From assembly GCF_900091625.1 (NCBI RefSeq), contig NZ_FMIC01000002.1, positions 2,480,001 to 2,544,000 of the forward strand: a DNA stretch of 64,000 bases, in the 5' to 3' direction. The notes below the pieces were generated by a model. The model had not been told where the DNA came from and did no database searches. It worked only from the letters and a program-made list of their open reading frames with translations. Below are positions 44,448 through 53,079 of the stretch, one piece after another. The DNA comes from Micromonospora peucetia (lineage in GTDB: Bacteria; Actinomycetota; Actinomycetes; Mycobacteriales; Micromonosporaceae). The translations under genes were made by a program, and so were the position numbers. Within the stretch, counting starts at the first letter, position 1. Each line of letters begins with the position of its first letter.

Positions 44448-44754
44448 TCTGCGGGGGCGTCATCGACAGGCAGGCGTGCTTGTCGATGACAAGATGGACA
44501 GTGGGCACGATGTTAGTCACCTCTGCCCGTTAACTATTCGTCCGAGCGTCCAGTCGCCGATGGCCGTCCGACGGACGCCGACTAACGACCGGGAAGAGTT
44601 ACGCTCCCGCGACCGAGGTGCGGAAGACCGGCGCGATGTGGACACGCCCGCTGGAGCCCGGTTGTTCGCCCTCGCACGAAGGGCCACGGCCCGTCCTGCT
44701 GGAGGGCGGCACCAGTCACCCGGAACCGAGATCGGAACTACTCGTCTAGCACTA
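44448..44754. other. Intergenic region between the precursor gene and hmgA
   Basis: 307 bases. It holds the promoter and operator region of the thiopeptide operon (an inverted repeat at 44459-44490 and a possible -10 TAACAT at 44510-44515, minus strand). The remainder shows no gene of recognisable character and no clear hmgA terminator. Confidence 0.5.
44459..44490. promoter_or_regulatory. Perfect inverted repeat upstream of the thiopeptide precursor
   Basis: GTCATCGACA (44459-44468) and TGTCGATGAC (44481-44490) are perfect inverted copies with a 12-base spacer, ending 24 bases before the precursor ATG. It could be a dimeric repressor operator or an RNA hairpin in the 5' leader. Confidence 0.65.
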
Positions 44755-45921
44755 CTAGGGGCGGCGCGCCCAGGTCCAGGCGTAGCCGTCGTCCTCGCAC
44801 GCGGGCGCGGCGTCGCAGAGGTCCAGGGGCCGGAAGGTGTCGACCATGACGGCCAACTCGTCGAAGAAGTCGGCGCCGATGGAACGCTCGGCGGCACCCG
44901 GCTGCGGGCCGTGGGTGAAGCCGGACGGGTGCAGCGAGATCGAGCCCTGCTCGATGCCGGAGCCGCGTCGGGCCTCGTAGTTGCCGCCGGTGTAGAAGAG
45001 CATCTCGTCGGAGTCGACGTTGTGGTGGTTGTACGGCACCGGGATCGCGTCCGGGTGGTAGTCGACCTTGCGGGGCACGAACGAGCAGATCACGAAGTTC
45101 GGGCCCTGGAAGGTCTGGTGCACGGTCGGCGGCTGGTGGATCCGGCCGGTGATCGGCTCGAAGTCGTGGATGGAGAAGGCCCACGGGTACATGTGCCCGT
45201 CCCAGCCGACCACGTCGAACGGGTGGTGGGCATAGACGTAGCTCGTCCAGCCGCGCCGGTGCCGGACCAGCACCTCCACGTCCTCGCCGTCGACCAGCAG
45301 CGGCGCGTCCGGCCCCCGGACGTCGCGCTCGCAGTACGGCGAGTGCTCCAGGAACTGGCCGCGTACGGAGAGGTAGCGCTTGGGCGGGCCGATGTGGCCG
45401 GCCGCCTCGACGGCGAGCAGCCGGGTCGGCGTGTCACCGGTGGGCACCAGCCGGTGGATGGTCGAGGTGGGGATGACGACGTAGTCGCCGGGCACCGCGT
45501 CGAGCACGCCGAACGTGGTCTCGACCCGCAGGGTGCCCGACTCCACGTACAGGCAGTGGTCGCCGGTGGCGTCCCGGAACAGCGGGGACGGCCGGTCCGC
45601 CAGCACGTACGCGATCCGCACGTCGTCGTTGGCGAGCAGGTACCGCCGGCCGAGCACCGGGTCGGCGCCGGTGCCGTCGAGCTTGTGGGTGCGTAGGTGC
45701 CGGGGCTTGAGGGGGAGGTTCGGCACCCGGGTGAACGTCGGCGGGGTGAACTCCTCGGCAGCCACGATCGCGGTCGGCGCGTGCCGGTGGTAGAGCAGGG
45801 ACGAGTCGGAGGAGAAGCCCTCCTGGCCCATCAGTTCCTCGGCGTAGAGGCTGCCGTCGGGCTGGCGGAACTGGGTGTGGCGCTTGCGCGGCACCTCGCC
45901 GACGCTGCGGTAGTACGGCAT
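44755..45921 (-). CDS. hmgA: Homogentisate 1,2-dioxygenase
   Basis: 388 residues, a cupin-type iron dioxygenase opening homogentisate to maleylacetoacetate. Signatures: VPRKRHTQFRQPDGSLYAEE, YVVIPTSTIHRLVP, FDVVGWDGHMYPWAFSIHDF, HQTFQGPNFVICSFVPRK and VPYNHHNVDSDEMLFYTGG, the latter with iron ligands. ATG at 45921 with GGAGGCGAG upstream. It is divergent from the unknown gene and fah across a 95-base region carrying a palindrome. Confidence 0.95.
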   Translation of the reverse strand: MPYYRSVGEVPRKRHTQFRQPDGSLYAEELMGQEGFSSDSSLLYHRHAPTAIVAAEEFTPPTFTRVPNLPLKPRHLRTHKLDGTGADPVLGRRYLLANDDVRIAYVLADRPSPLFRDATGDHCLYVESGTLRVETTFGVLDAVPGDYVVIPTSTIHRLVPTGDTPTRLLAVEAAGHIGPPKRYLSVRGQFLEHSPYCERDVRGPDAPLLVDGEDVEVLVRHRRGWTSYVYAHHPFDVVGWDGHMYPWAFSIHDFEPITGRIHQPPTVHQTFQGPNFVICSFVPRKVDYHPDAIPVPYNHHNVDSDEMLFYTGGNYEARRGSGIEQGSISLHPSGFTHGPQPGAAERSIGADFFDELAVMVDTFRPLDLCDAAPACEDDGYAWTWARRP

Positions 45922-45959
45922 CTCGCCTCCCGGTTCGTCCCGTACACCGATCCAACGGC

Positions 45960-45974
45960 GTCCGATAATCGGAC
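45960..45974. promoter_or_regulatory. Palindromic operator in the hmgA / 46017-gene divergent region
   Basis: GTCCGAT-A-ATCGGAC is a perfect 7-bp inverted repeat. Two direct copies of CGTCCCGTACA (45936-45946 and 45996-46006) flank it exactly 60 bp apart. It is suited to co-regulate hmgA and the fah operon. Confidence 0.6.
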
Positions 45975-46016
45975 ACTGTTGTCCGTTCCTCGTAGCGTCC
46001 CGTACATTCTTGTCTC

Positions 46017-46889
46017 GTGTCAACGCAGGTGCCCGCACTTCTCGACGGCCTCGTCGACGACGCCGCCGTCTTCCCGCCCGGCAGCGCGCCGCTGCCCGAC
46101 GCCGTCGCCGCGCACCGGCGGCACCGCACCGCCTGGTACGCCGACCTGGTCGGCCCGCTCCTGGTCCCGGCCACCAGGCTGCCCGAGCTGGCGGGACTGC
46201 TCGGTGCCGACGAGCGGATCGCGGTCGGCGTGATCGGCGACGTGCCGCTCGACCGGCTCGACGAGACGCGCGCCACGGTCGACCCGCGCATCCAGGTCCG
46301 CCAGGTGGAGGCGGCGGTCGCCCGGCGCGGTGAGGACCCGCTGCCCGGCCTGACCGAGCTGGTGACGCTGGCCCGCCGGGCCGGCGCCGGGCCGGCCGCC
46401 CTCGACGCCGTGTACGCCGAACTGCCGCTCACGTTCGGGCTGATGGGGGCACTGGACGCGCTCGCCGCCGCCCGCGCCGACGGGGCGCCGGTCGCCGCGA
46501 AGTTCCGCACCGGTGGGCTGGCCGCCGAGCTGTTCCCCACCCCGGCCGAGTTGGCCGCCGTGATCTGCGCCTGCCGGGACCGGGGCCTGCCGTTCAAGCT
46601 GACCGCCGGGCTGCACCAGGCGGTCCGGCACCTGGACCCGGAGACCGGGTTCACCCACCACGGCTTCGTCAACGTGCTGGCCGCGGCGCTGGCCGCCGCC
46701 GGGGGCGCCCCGGTGGCGCAGGTCGCCGAGCTGCTCACCGCGACCGACCCCCGCCCGCTGGTGCGGCCCGCCGAGGCCGGGCTGGACGGCCCGCGCCCGC
46801 TGTGGATCGGCTTCGGCTCGTGCAGCATCCTGGAACCACTGACCGATCTGATCCGGCTGGGGCTGGTGAACGGGGGCTTCGACGCATGA
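46017..46889 (+). CDS. Unknown protein linked to homogentisate catabolism
   Basis: 290 residues, GTG start. Features: ALLDGLVDDAAVFPPGSAPL at the N-terminus, alternating strands and helices, VAAKFRTGG, LPFKLTAGLHQAVRH, FTHHGFVNVLAAALAA and LWIGFGSCSILEPLTDLI. The pattern suggests an alpha/beta, possibly TIM-like barrel, fold with a lysine/histidine-rich centre. It shares the hmgA divergent control region and precedes fah by 76 bases, so a role in maleylacetoacetate handling or in a linked step is possible (inference). It does not look like a GST-type maleylacetoacetate isomerase. Function not recognised. Confidence 0.75.
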   Translation: MSTQVPALLDGLVDDAAVFPPGSAPLPDAVAAHRRHRTAWYADLVGPLLVPATRLPELAGLLGADERIAVGVIGDVPLDRLDETRATVDPRIQVRQVEAAVARRGEDPLPGLTELVTLARRAGAGPAALDAVYAELPLTFGLMGALDALAAARADGAPVAAKFRTGGLAAELFPTPAELAAVICACRDRGLPFKLTAGLHQAVRHLDPETGFTHHGFVNVLAAALAAAGGAPVAQVAELLTATDPRPLVRPAEAGLDGPRPLWIGFGSCSILEPLTDLIRLGLVNGGFDA

Positions 46890-46965
46890 GCGAGCGTCAG
46901 CGAGCGAATCATCCTTGCAGGCCGGTGGTGCCTCAGGCCGGTCCGGAGCGAAGCGGAGGGCCGGC

Positions 46966-48165
46966 ATGACCTGGGTGACGGGTGCCGACGGTTCGGCGTA
47001 CGGGGTGACCAACCTGCCGTACGGGGTGTTCCGCCACGCCGGGCGGGCGCCACGCGTCGGCGTACGCATCGGCGACTTCGTGCTCGACCTGGCCGGCGCC
47101 GAGGAGGCCGGCCTGGTGCTGGCCGCCGGGACGCTGGGGCGGCCCACCCTCAACGACTTCATGGCCCTCGGCCGTCCGCAGTGGACGTCGGTCCGGCAGC
47201 GGGTGACCGAGCTGCTCACCGACCCCGCCCACCGGCAGGCGGTGGAGCCGCTGCTGGTGCCGCTGGCCGAGGTGCGGATGGTGCTGCCGTTCGAGGTCGC
47301 CGACTACGTCGACTTCTACTCCTCCGAGCACCACGCGTCCAACGTGGGCCAGATCTTCCGCCCCGGCCAGCCGCCGCTGCTGCCCAACTGGAAGCACCTG
47401 CCGATCGGCTACCACGGCCGCGCCGGCACCGTGGTCGTCTCCGGCACCCCCGTGGTGCGGCCGAGCGGGCAGCGGGCCAGCGCACAGGGCCCGGTCACCG
47501 GCCCGTCCGTACGCCTCGACATCGAGGCCGAGGTCGGCTTCGTGGTCGGCGTGCCCAGCGCGTTGGGCGACCGGGTCACGACCGACGAATTCGCCGACCA
47601 CGTCTTCGGCGTCGTGCTGGTCAACGACTGGTCGGCCCGCGACATCCAGGCCTGGGAGTACCAGCCCCTCGGCCCGTTCCTGGGCAAGTCCTTCGCCACC
47701 TCCGTCTCGGCCTGGGTGACGCCGCTGGACGCGTTGGGCGACGCCTTCGTCCCCGCCGGAGACCAGGACCCGCCGGTCGCCGACTACCTGCGCGACGTGC
47801 CGCACCTCGGGCTCGACCTGCGCCTGTCGGTGCAGTGGAACGGCGAGCGGGTCAGCGAGCCGCCGTTCGCCACCATGTACTGGACGCCGGCCCAGCAGTT
47901 GGCCCACCTCACCGTCAACGGCGCCTCGCTGCGCACCGGCGACCTCTATGCCTCGGGCACCGTCTCCGGGCCGGAACGGGGACAGGTCGGCTCGTTCCTG
48001 GAACTCACCTGGGGCGGGACCGAGCCGGTGAAGCTCGCCGGGGGCGAGACCCGCACCTTCCTGGAGGACGGCGACACCGTCACCGTCACCGCCACCGCGC
48101 CCGGGCCGGACGGCACGACCATCGCCCTGGGCGAGGTGACCGGGAAGATTCTCGCCGCGCGCTGA
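46966..48165 (+). CDS. fah: Fumarylacetoacetase
   Basis: 399 residues. It cleaves fumarylacetoacetate to fumarate and acetoacetate. N-terminal SH3-like domain, then FAH core: VADYVDFYSSEHHASNVGQIF (catalytic His region), LPIGYHGRAGTVV, VRLDIEAEVGFVVG (metal acid residues), VFGVVLVNDWSARDIQAWEY, and GPFLGKSFATSVSAWV. ATG 46966 with GCGGAGGG upstream. It lies in a plus-strand operon with the unknown gene. A strong terminator follows at 48217. Confidence 0.95.
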   Translation: MTWVTGADGSAYGVTNLPYGVFRHAGRAPRVGVRIGDFVLDLAGAEEAGLVLAAGTLGRPTLNDFMALGRPQWTSVRQRVTELLTDPAHRQAVEPLLVPLAEVRMVLPFEVADYVDFYSSEHHASNVGQIFRPGQPPLLPNWKHLPIGYHGRAGTVVVSGTPVVRPSGQRASAQGPVTGPSVRLDIEAEVGFVVGVPSALGDRVTTDEFADHVFGVVLVNDWSARDIQAWEYQPLGPFLGKSFATSVSAWVTPLDALGDAFVPAGDQDPPVADYLRDVPHLGLDLRLSVQWNGERVSEPPFATMYWTPAQQLAHLTVNGASLRTGDLYASGTVSGPERGQVGSFLELTWGGTEPVKLAGGETRTFLEDGDTVTVTATAPGPDGTTIALGEVTGKILAAR

Positions 48166-48216
48166 CCCGCTTTCCGGCGGACTGGATCACGCCGCCAGCC
48201 GCCCGCCTTCTGATCG

Positions 48217-48260
48217 ACGGTCCCCGGTCGCACCAACTGTGCGACCGGGGACCGTTGTTT
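48217..48260 (+). terminator. Terminator after fah
   Basis: ACGGTCCCCGGTCGCAC and GTGCGACCGGGGACCGT form a perfect 17-bp stem with loop CAACT, followed by TGTTT, 51 bases after the fah stop. Confidence 0.85.
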
Positions 48261-48377
48261 CCGCGTTGAGCCCGCGGATTCCGTCGCCATGCCGCGCCGG
48301 GCCCGGGACCGGACGACCCCCTTCCGGTCCCGGGCCCGGCCGCCGGTTGGCGTACCGACGACAGGAAGGTGACGACG

Positions 48378-48587
48378 ATGAACGATCTCCCGGGCGCGGT
48401 CTGGCGTACCAGCAGCCGCTCCAACGACCAGGGACTCTGCGTGGAGGTGGCGGACAATCTGGTCGACGCCCTCGGCGTGGTGGGCGTACGCGACTCCAAG
48501 GACCAGGCCGGCCCCACGCTGGCAGTCAGCCCGCCGGGATGGACGGCCTTCGTCGGTGCGATCCGGGCCGGCCAGTTCGGGCACTGA
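48378..48587 (+). CDS. DUF397 domain protein
   Basis: 69 residues. The core AVWRTSSRSNDQGLCVEVAD, then VGVRDSKDQAGPTLAVSPPGWTAFV, is the actinobacterial DUF397 signature (W-R-K/T-S-S/R-S ... V.VRDSK). Such small proteins are usually paired with XRE-type regulators in developmental or antibiotic control, but no XRE gene is adjacent here. ATG 48378 with GGAAGG upstream; a GTG at 48369 is in frame. Confidence 0.85.
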   Translation: MNDLPGAVWRTSSRSNDQGLCVEVADNLVDALGVVGVRDSKDQAGPTLAVSPPGWTAFVGAIRAGQFGH

Positions 48588-48689
48588 CGGGGGCGATCGC
48601 TCCGGATCGGGGCTCCCGGCGGTGGAAATTCCGCTCCGGGGCCCCGATCCGCGTTTACCCGGCGTACCGTCGACGCCACGGGAGGTGGC

Positions 48690-49163
48690 ATGTCGACGGT
48701 GGCGGTCACGGAGCACGTGGAGGCGCCCGAGGCCGACCTCTGGCGGCTGCTGACCGACCTGACCGTCCGCACCCGGCGCTTCACCGGCCCGGTGGAGGTG
48801 CTCACCCCCGGCCGGTTCGGCCCCGGCACCGCGTGGCGGGAGACCCGTTCCCAGCCCGACGGCACCGCGCTGGTCGAGGAGTTCGTCGTCATCGAGGCCG
48901 AGCCGCCCCGACGGCTGGTGCTCGGCTCGCGGGGCGCCGGAGTGGACTACCGGATCACCTGGACGCTGCGCCCGGTCGAGCGGCGTCGCCGGGGTTGCAC
49001 CGCCGTCACCGTCGAGCAGGAGGCGGTGCCGACCGCCCCGTACGGTCGGGTGGTGGCGTTGCTGCTCGGCGGGCTGGCGGCCCGGGCGGTCGAGCGCGCG
49101 CTGCGGCAGGATCTCGCCGACCTGGCCGCGGCTGCGGTCGCCGGAGCGACCGAGGCGGCCTGA
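48690..49163 (+). CDS. SRPBCC-fold (START-like) protein
   Basis: 157 residues. A START/polyketide-cyclase-like fold: TVAVTEHVEAPEADLWRLLTD (first strand and helices), FTGPVEVLTPGRFGPGTAWRET, EFVVIEAEPPRRLVLGS, YRITWTLRPV and a long C-terminal helix (VERALRQDLADLAAAA). These proteins bind hydrophobic ligands; the ligand is unknown. ATG 48690 with GGGAGG upstream. Confidence 0.78.
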   Translation: MSTVAVTEHVEAPEADLWRLLTDLTVRTRRFTGPVEVLTPGRFGPGTAWRETRSQPDGTALVEEFVVIEAEPPRRLVLGSRGAGVDYRITWTLRPVERRRRGCTAVTVEQEAVPTAPYGRVVALLLGGLAARAVERALRQDLADLAAAAVAGATEAA

Positions 49164-49304
49164 GGCGATCGACACGCCCGGAGTCGCCCGGAGCCGGCCG
49201 GGTGCCGGTGTGCCGGCGGAGTCACTCGCCGGGCACCTGTCCGCCGGTGACCTGACAGGGCCGTGACCGGCCCCGCTGGGTAGGGTGCCGGGCGGAGGTG
49301 CGGC

Positions 49305-50594
49305 ATGGGGTTCCCGAACGGCTGGCGGCGGATCGCGGTGGCGGTCACGGCGCTGCTCGCCACCGCCGCCGTCGCGGCGACGGTCTACCGGGTGCTCGCC
49401 CCCGCCGAGGTCAGCACCCCCGCGCGGGCCGAATATCCGCAGGCCTCGTCGCCTGCCCCCGGCGTGGTCGGCCGGCTGCCCGTCGCCCCGCTGATCGTGG
49501 ACGGCCGGCTGCGGATCTACGCGGCCCACCGCCAGGTCTACGCCGACCGGCCGGTCGAAGGCCGGCACCGGACCACCCCGTACTGGTCGTACCGCCGCTG
49601 GCCGGCGAAACTCGACGGGGTCGTGGCGAGCGGTACGACGGTGGTGACCCGCTGGTCGGACGGACGGCTGGTGGCGCTGGACGGGCGGACCGGCCGGGTC
49701 GCCTGGCAGGCGGACGGGCCGGTGCCGGTGGGGGAGCGGACGGTCCGGCGCACCGGCGCGGCGACGGTCTGGGACCCTCGGGGGCTCTTCGTGGCCCGGG
49801 CGCCCGCCGGCCGGCAGGTCGTGGTGGCGGCCGGGGCGCAGCGGGTGCGTGCCGTGGACCTGGCCGACGGCCGTGAGCTGTGGCAGTCGCACACCACCGT
49901 CACGGTGCCACCCGGCGACGGCTCCGACGCGGAGGCCGGCTGTCGGAACGTCGTCGGCGCGACCGCGTTCGGCCAGTTGGTCACCGTCGACTCCTGCGCG
50001 GGGCCGGCCGTGGTGGAGTTCCGGGACGCCGTGACCGGCACGGTGGGTCTTCGTTGGCGGCCGCCGGGCGTCGGCAACGAGCTGGTGGCGATCCCGGTGG
50101 GGTGCGGGACCGGCCGGACCGGGTGCACCGGCCTACGGACCGCCACGTCGGGCGACGACACGGGTCGGGGCTGGCTGCTCGGCGCCGGTGAGCCGGTCGC
50201 CGCCCCGGCTCTGGACCGGCCGGACGCCGTACTCGTCGGCGGGACGGCCGTGGCGGTCGTGGACGGCGTGCCGGTCGGCCGCTCGGCGCGTACGGGCGCG
50301 GACCTGTGGCGCCGTCCCGGCCTGCCGCAGGTGCGGCTGCTCGCTGCCCAGCCGGACCGGGTGCACCTGCTGACGGAGACGAACGACCTGCTGACGCTGG
50401 ATCCGACGACGGGGGAGCAGCGATCCTTCTTCGCGCTCAACGCGGGCTCGGACGGGACCGGCTGGACGCCCGGTGCGGCGTACGCGGCCGACGGGTTCGT
50501 GGCCGTGGAGCGGCTCCGCAAGCCGGTCGACCCGACGGGGGACGACCAGCGCTACTACCTGACGTCGGAGCCGGTGATCCTCGCCGCGACGTGA
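49305..50594 (+). CDS. Membrane-anchored PQQ-like beta-propeller protein
   Basis: 429 residues. An N-terminal TM helix or signal anchor (VAVTALLATAAVAATVYRVLA) is followed by a beta-propeller made of PQQ-like blades: TTVVTRWSDGRLVALDGRTGRVAWQADGP, VRAVDLADGRELWQSHTTV, VVEFRDAVTGTVGLRW (blade-closing GxxxW motifs), and LLTLDPTTGEQRSFFALN. Extracytoplasmic, function unknown. A second protein of the same type lies at 56063. ATG 49305 with GGAGG upstream. Confidence 0.78.
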   Translation: MGFPNGWRRIAVAVTALLATAAVAATVYRVLAPAEVSTPARAEYPQASSPAPGVVGRLPVAPLIVDGRLRIYAAHRQVYADRPVEGRHRTTPYWSYRRWPAKLDGVVASGTTVVTRWSDGRLVALDGRTGRVAWQADGPVPVGERTVRRTGAATVWDPRGLFVARAPAGRQVVVAAGAQRVRAVDLADGRELWQSHTTVTVPPGDGSDAEAGCRNVVGATAFGQLVTVDSCAGPAVVEFRDAVTGTVGLRWRPPGVGNELVAIPVGCGTGRTGCTGLRTATSGDDTGRGWLLGAGEPVAAPALDRPDAVLVGGTAVAVVDGVPVGRSARTGADLWRRPGLPQVRLLAAQPDRVHLLTETNDLLTLDPTTGEQRSFFALNAGSDGTGWTPGAAYAADGFVAVERLRKPVDPTGDDQRYYLTSEPVILAAT

Positions 50595-50640
50595 AACGCC
50601 GGGCCAGCCCGGCTGCTCGACAAAACGGACATAAGTTATT

Positions 50641-50646
50641 TATAGT
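50641..50646 (+). promoter_or_regulatory. Leaderless -10 box TATAGT for the small secreted protein
   Basis: TATAGT, within an AT-rich stretch (about 50624-50646), ends 7 bases before the GTG at 50654. It is the closest match to the TATAAT consensus of all boxes in the window. Confidence 0.5.
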
Positions 50647-50653
50647 CCCATCT

Positions 50654-50866
50654 GTGCGTCTCCTGGCAGCCCTGTTGGGCGCGATCCTCATCCTCCTCAC
50701 CGCGTCGCCGGCCGACGCCGCGCCGTCCGGCCGAACGGTCCGGCTGGCTCGGACGGTGGGAGTCGACATCACCGTCCCGGCAAGCGGGCGCTCGACCTGG
50801 CCGGTGAAGGTGGAAGCGGGCACCCTCGCGGACGTCGGGGTCGGGCAGCCGGTGCCGGCCGCCTGA
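50654..50866 (+). CDS. Small secreted protein (unknown)
   Basis: 70 residues. A clear signal peptide (RLLAALLGAILILLTASPADA-A, about 23 residues) leaves a ~47-residue mature part: APSGRTVRLARTVGVDITVP, then SGRSTWPVKVEAGTLADV. No cysteines. GTG start; no ribosome-binding site but a strong TATAGT box. Its high-quality promoter suggests real expression. No family is recognised. Confidence 0.55.
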   Translation: MRLLAALLGAILILLTASPADAAPSGRTVRLARTVGVDITVPASGRSTWPVKVEAGTLADVGVGQPVPAA

Positions 50867-50871
50867 GATGT

Positions 50872-50908
50872 CCGGTCCGGTCCGCTGGGGGATGGCGGAC
50901 CGGACCGG
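50872..50908. terminator. Hairpin between convergent genes (small secreted protein / aminotransferase)
   Basis: CCGGTCCGGTCCGC and GCGGACCGGACCGG form a perfect 14-bp stem with a 9-base loop, between the two stops at 50866 and 50917. Confidence 0.75.
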
Positions 50909-50916
50909 CCCCTGCC

Positions 50917-52020
50917 TCAGGCCAGCGCGGCCTCCGCCGCCGCCAGGAAGGCGTCGTTCTCGGCCGGGGTGCCGATGGTGACCCGTACCCCGTCGCCGGC
51001 GAACGGCCGGACGATCACGCCCCGCGCCTCGCACGCCTTGCCGAAGTCCACGGCCCGGTCGCCCAGCGGCAGCCAGACGAAGTTCGCCTGGCTGTCCGGC
51101 ACGTCCGGGACGAGCTTGCGCAGCGCCTCCGTCATCCGGTCGCGCTCGGCCACCACGAGGGCGCACCGCCGCCGCACCTCGTCCTCCTGGGCCAGCGCGG
51201 CGAGCGCACCCGCCTGCGCGGCCATGTTGCTGGAGAACGGCGTCACGACCTTGCGTACGGCCGCCGCCACCGCCGGCTGGGCGACCAGGAAGCCGATCCG
51301 CAGGCCGGCCAGGCCCCAGGCCTTGGAGAGCGTCCGCAGCACGACCACGTTCGGCCGGTCGAGGTAGGTGAGACCGTCCGGCACCTCCGGGTCGGTGACG
51401 AACTCGCGGTACGCCTCGTCGATCACGACCAGCACGTCCTCGCCGACCGCGTCGAGGAACCGGTCCAGCTCCGCCCGGCGTACCGAGGTGCCGGTGGGGT
51501 TGTTCGGGTTGCAGACCACGACCAGCCGGGTCCGGTCGGTCACCGCCGCCGCCATCGCCGCCAGGTCGTGCCCGTGCCCGGCGTCGTTGGGCACCCGCAC
51601 GCTGGTCGCGCCGCTGGTCGCCGCGATGATCGGGTACGCCTCGAAGGAGCGCCACGCGTAGAGGAACTCGTCGCCGGGCAGGCAGGTGGCCCGGACGAGG
51701 TGCTCGGCCAGCGCCACCGACCCGCAGCCGGTGGCGATCCGCTCGACCTCCACGCCGTACCGCTCGGCCAGCGCCTCGCGCAGTGCGAGCACGCCCATGT
51801 CCGGGTAGCGGTGCGCCCCGGCGACCGCCTCGGCGACGGCCTCCACCACGCCGGGCAGCGGCCCGTACGGCACCTCGTTGCTGGCCAGCTTGATCGCCTC
51901 GGAGAGGCCGAGCTCGCGGGCCAGGTCGGCGGGGCTGCGGCCGGGCACGTAGTTGGGCAGCGCGTCCAGGTCGGCGCGGGTCAGCCGCAGCGCCGGCTGC
52001 TGATGTCCGGGGTCGGTCAT
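50917..52020 (-). CDS. HisC/Pat-like aminotransferase, probable aromatic amino acid aminotransferase
   Basis: 367 residues, fold-type I PLP aminotransferase of the HisC family: [43 protein letters not shown], and the PLP-lysine in [16 protein letters not shown]. It is annotated generically as histidinol-phosphate aminotransferase in such genomes, but here it is the last gene of the HPD operon and no his genes are near, so tyrosine to 4-hydroxyphenylpyruvate is the likelier reaction (inference). The ATG overlaps the upstream RDD stop (ATGA). Confidence 0.88.
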   Translation of the reverse strand: MTDPGHQQPALRLTRADLDALPNYVPGRSPADLARELGLSEAIKLASNEVPYGPLPGVVEAVAEAVAGAHRYPDMGVLALREALAERYGVEVERIATGCGSVALAEHLVRATCLPGDEFLYAWRSFEAYPIIAATSGATSVRVPNDAGHGHDLAAMAAAVTDRTRLVVVCNPNNPTGTSVRRAELDRFLDAVGEDVLVVIDEAYREFVTDPEVPDGLTYLDRPNVVVLRTLSKAWGLAGLRIGFLVAQPAVAAAVRKVVTPFSSNMAAQAGALAALAQEDEVRRRCALVVAERDRMTEALRKLVPDVPDSQANFVWLPLGDRAVDFGKACEARGVIVRPFAGDGVRVTIGTPAENDAFLAAAEAALA

Positions 52021-53057
52021 GGGGTGTCTCCCGAGGGGTCGGTGCGGTCGTCGGGGGTGCGGTCGTCCGGGGTGGTGCGCTTGTCCGGCGTGCTGCGCTC
52101 ACCGGGGGTGGTGCGGTGGCCGCGGGGGAGCTGGACCACCACCGTCTGTGCCCGCTTGTCGTGTAACGCCTGACGCAGCGGGTGGTCGAAGAGCGGGGAG
52201 AGCGCGTCGACGAGCTGGAGCAGCAGGCCGAGGCCGCAGCAGTACCAGAGCAGGGTGGGCAGACCGAGGGTGTTCCAGCGGCGCAGCGCCCGGCCGAAGC
52301 CGAGCGGCTGGTCCGCGCTCATCGGCACGACCTTGACGCCCACCAGCCGTTTGCCGAAGGTCTGCCCGCCCGAGGCCATCGGCGGCACCTCGTACGCGAG
52401 CCAGAGCGCGGTGGCGATCAGCAGAATGACGATCTGGAGGCCGCCGGCCTGGTCGCTGGGCTGCGGCAGGCCGTCGGTGGAGCTGTCACCCGCCATCGCC
52501 CGCCGGAACACCTCCCGCCAGTACGGCGTGACCTCCTCGACCAACCGCCAGACGAACCAGCCGTTCACCACGGCGTTCAGCGCGAAGACGATCGCGAAGT
52601 CGATCAGCCGGGCGACCAGCCGGGCGCCGAACCCGGCGAGGGGGAGTCCGTGCGGGCGCGGCTCCGGCGGCCGTCCGGGCCAGCCACCGGGCGGCCAACC
52701 GGGCGGCGGACCGCCGGGCGGCCAGCCGGGTGGAGGGCCCTGCGGGTGGCCGTGCCCCGGTTGCTGCCAGGGGTAGGGCTGGCCTGGTCGCGGCTGGCCC
52801 GCCAGAGGCTGGCCTGGTTGCGGCTGCCCCGGTTGCGGCTGGCCCGGCAGGGGCTGACCGTCGGCGGGGATGCCCGGTGCGGAGACCGGAGCCGTGGGCG
52901 ACGCCGGGGCGGGCTCGTCCGGCGGCTCCTCCGGCGGCGGTCCCTCCGGCGGGGTGGCGTCGACGGGGATCGGCGCGCCGATCCAGCCCCCACCGTCCCA
53001 GTAGCGTCGGGTGTCCGGATCGGCCGGGTCGACGTACCAGCCTGGTCCGATGCTCAT
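52017..53057 (-). CDS. RDD-family membrane protein with DUF2510 and Pro/Gly-rich domain
   Basis: 346 residues. An N-terminal DUF2510 motif ([22 protein letters not shown]) is followed by a Pro/Gln/Gly-rich repeat segment ([15 protein letters not shown]) to about residue 135. An RDD domain then has four TM helices ([20 protein letters not shown] with the R...D pair, [43 protein letters not shown]). A Thr/Pro/Asp tail ends the protein. RDD proteins are often transporters or membrane modulators; function here unknown. It lies between two RDD/catabolic genes in one operon. Confidence 0.8.
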   Translation of the reverse strand: MSIGPGWYVDPADPDTRRYWDGGGWIGAPIPVDATPPEGPPPEEPPDEPAPASPTAPVSAPGIPADGQPLPGQPQPGQPQPGQPLAGQPRPGQPYPWQQPGHGHPQGPPPGWPPGGPPPGWPPGGWPGRPPEPRPHGLPLAGFGARLVARLIDFAIVFALNAVVNGWFVWRLVEEVTPYWREVFRRAMAGDSSTDGLPQPSDQAGGLQIVILLIATALWLAYEVPPMASGGQTFGKRLVGVKVVPMSADQPLGFGRALRRWNTLGLPTLLWYCCGLGLLLQLVDALSPLFDHPLRQALHDKRAQTVVVQLPRGHRTTPGERSTPDKRTTPDDRTPDDRTDPSGDTP

Positions 53058-53079
53058 GGCCTGGTCTCGCTGCGCTTGC

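Noticed and set aside
44517..44897. 126-residue minus-strand frame beside hmgA
   Set aside because: It overlaps hmgA out of frame and has typical Ser/Pro/Arg shadow composition; only the thiopeptide precursor frame in this region is supported.
50917..52020. Calling the aminotransferase HisC with confidence
   Set aside because: Family similarity is clear, but the operon contains no histidine genes and the context favours aromatic transamination.
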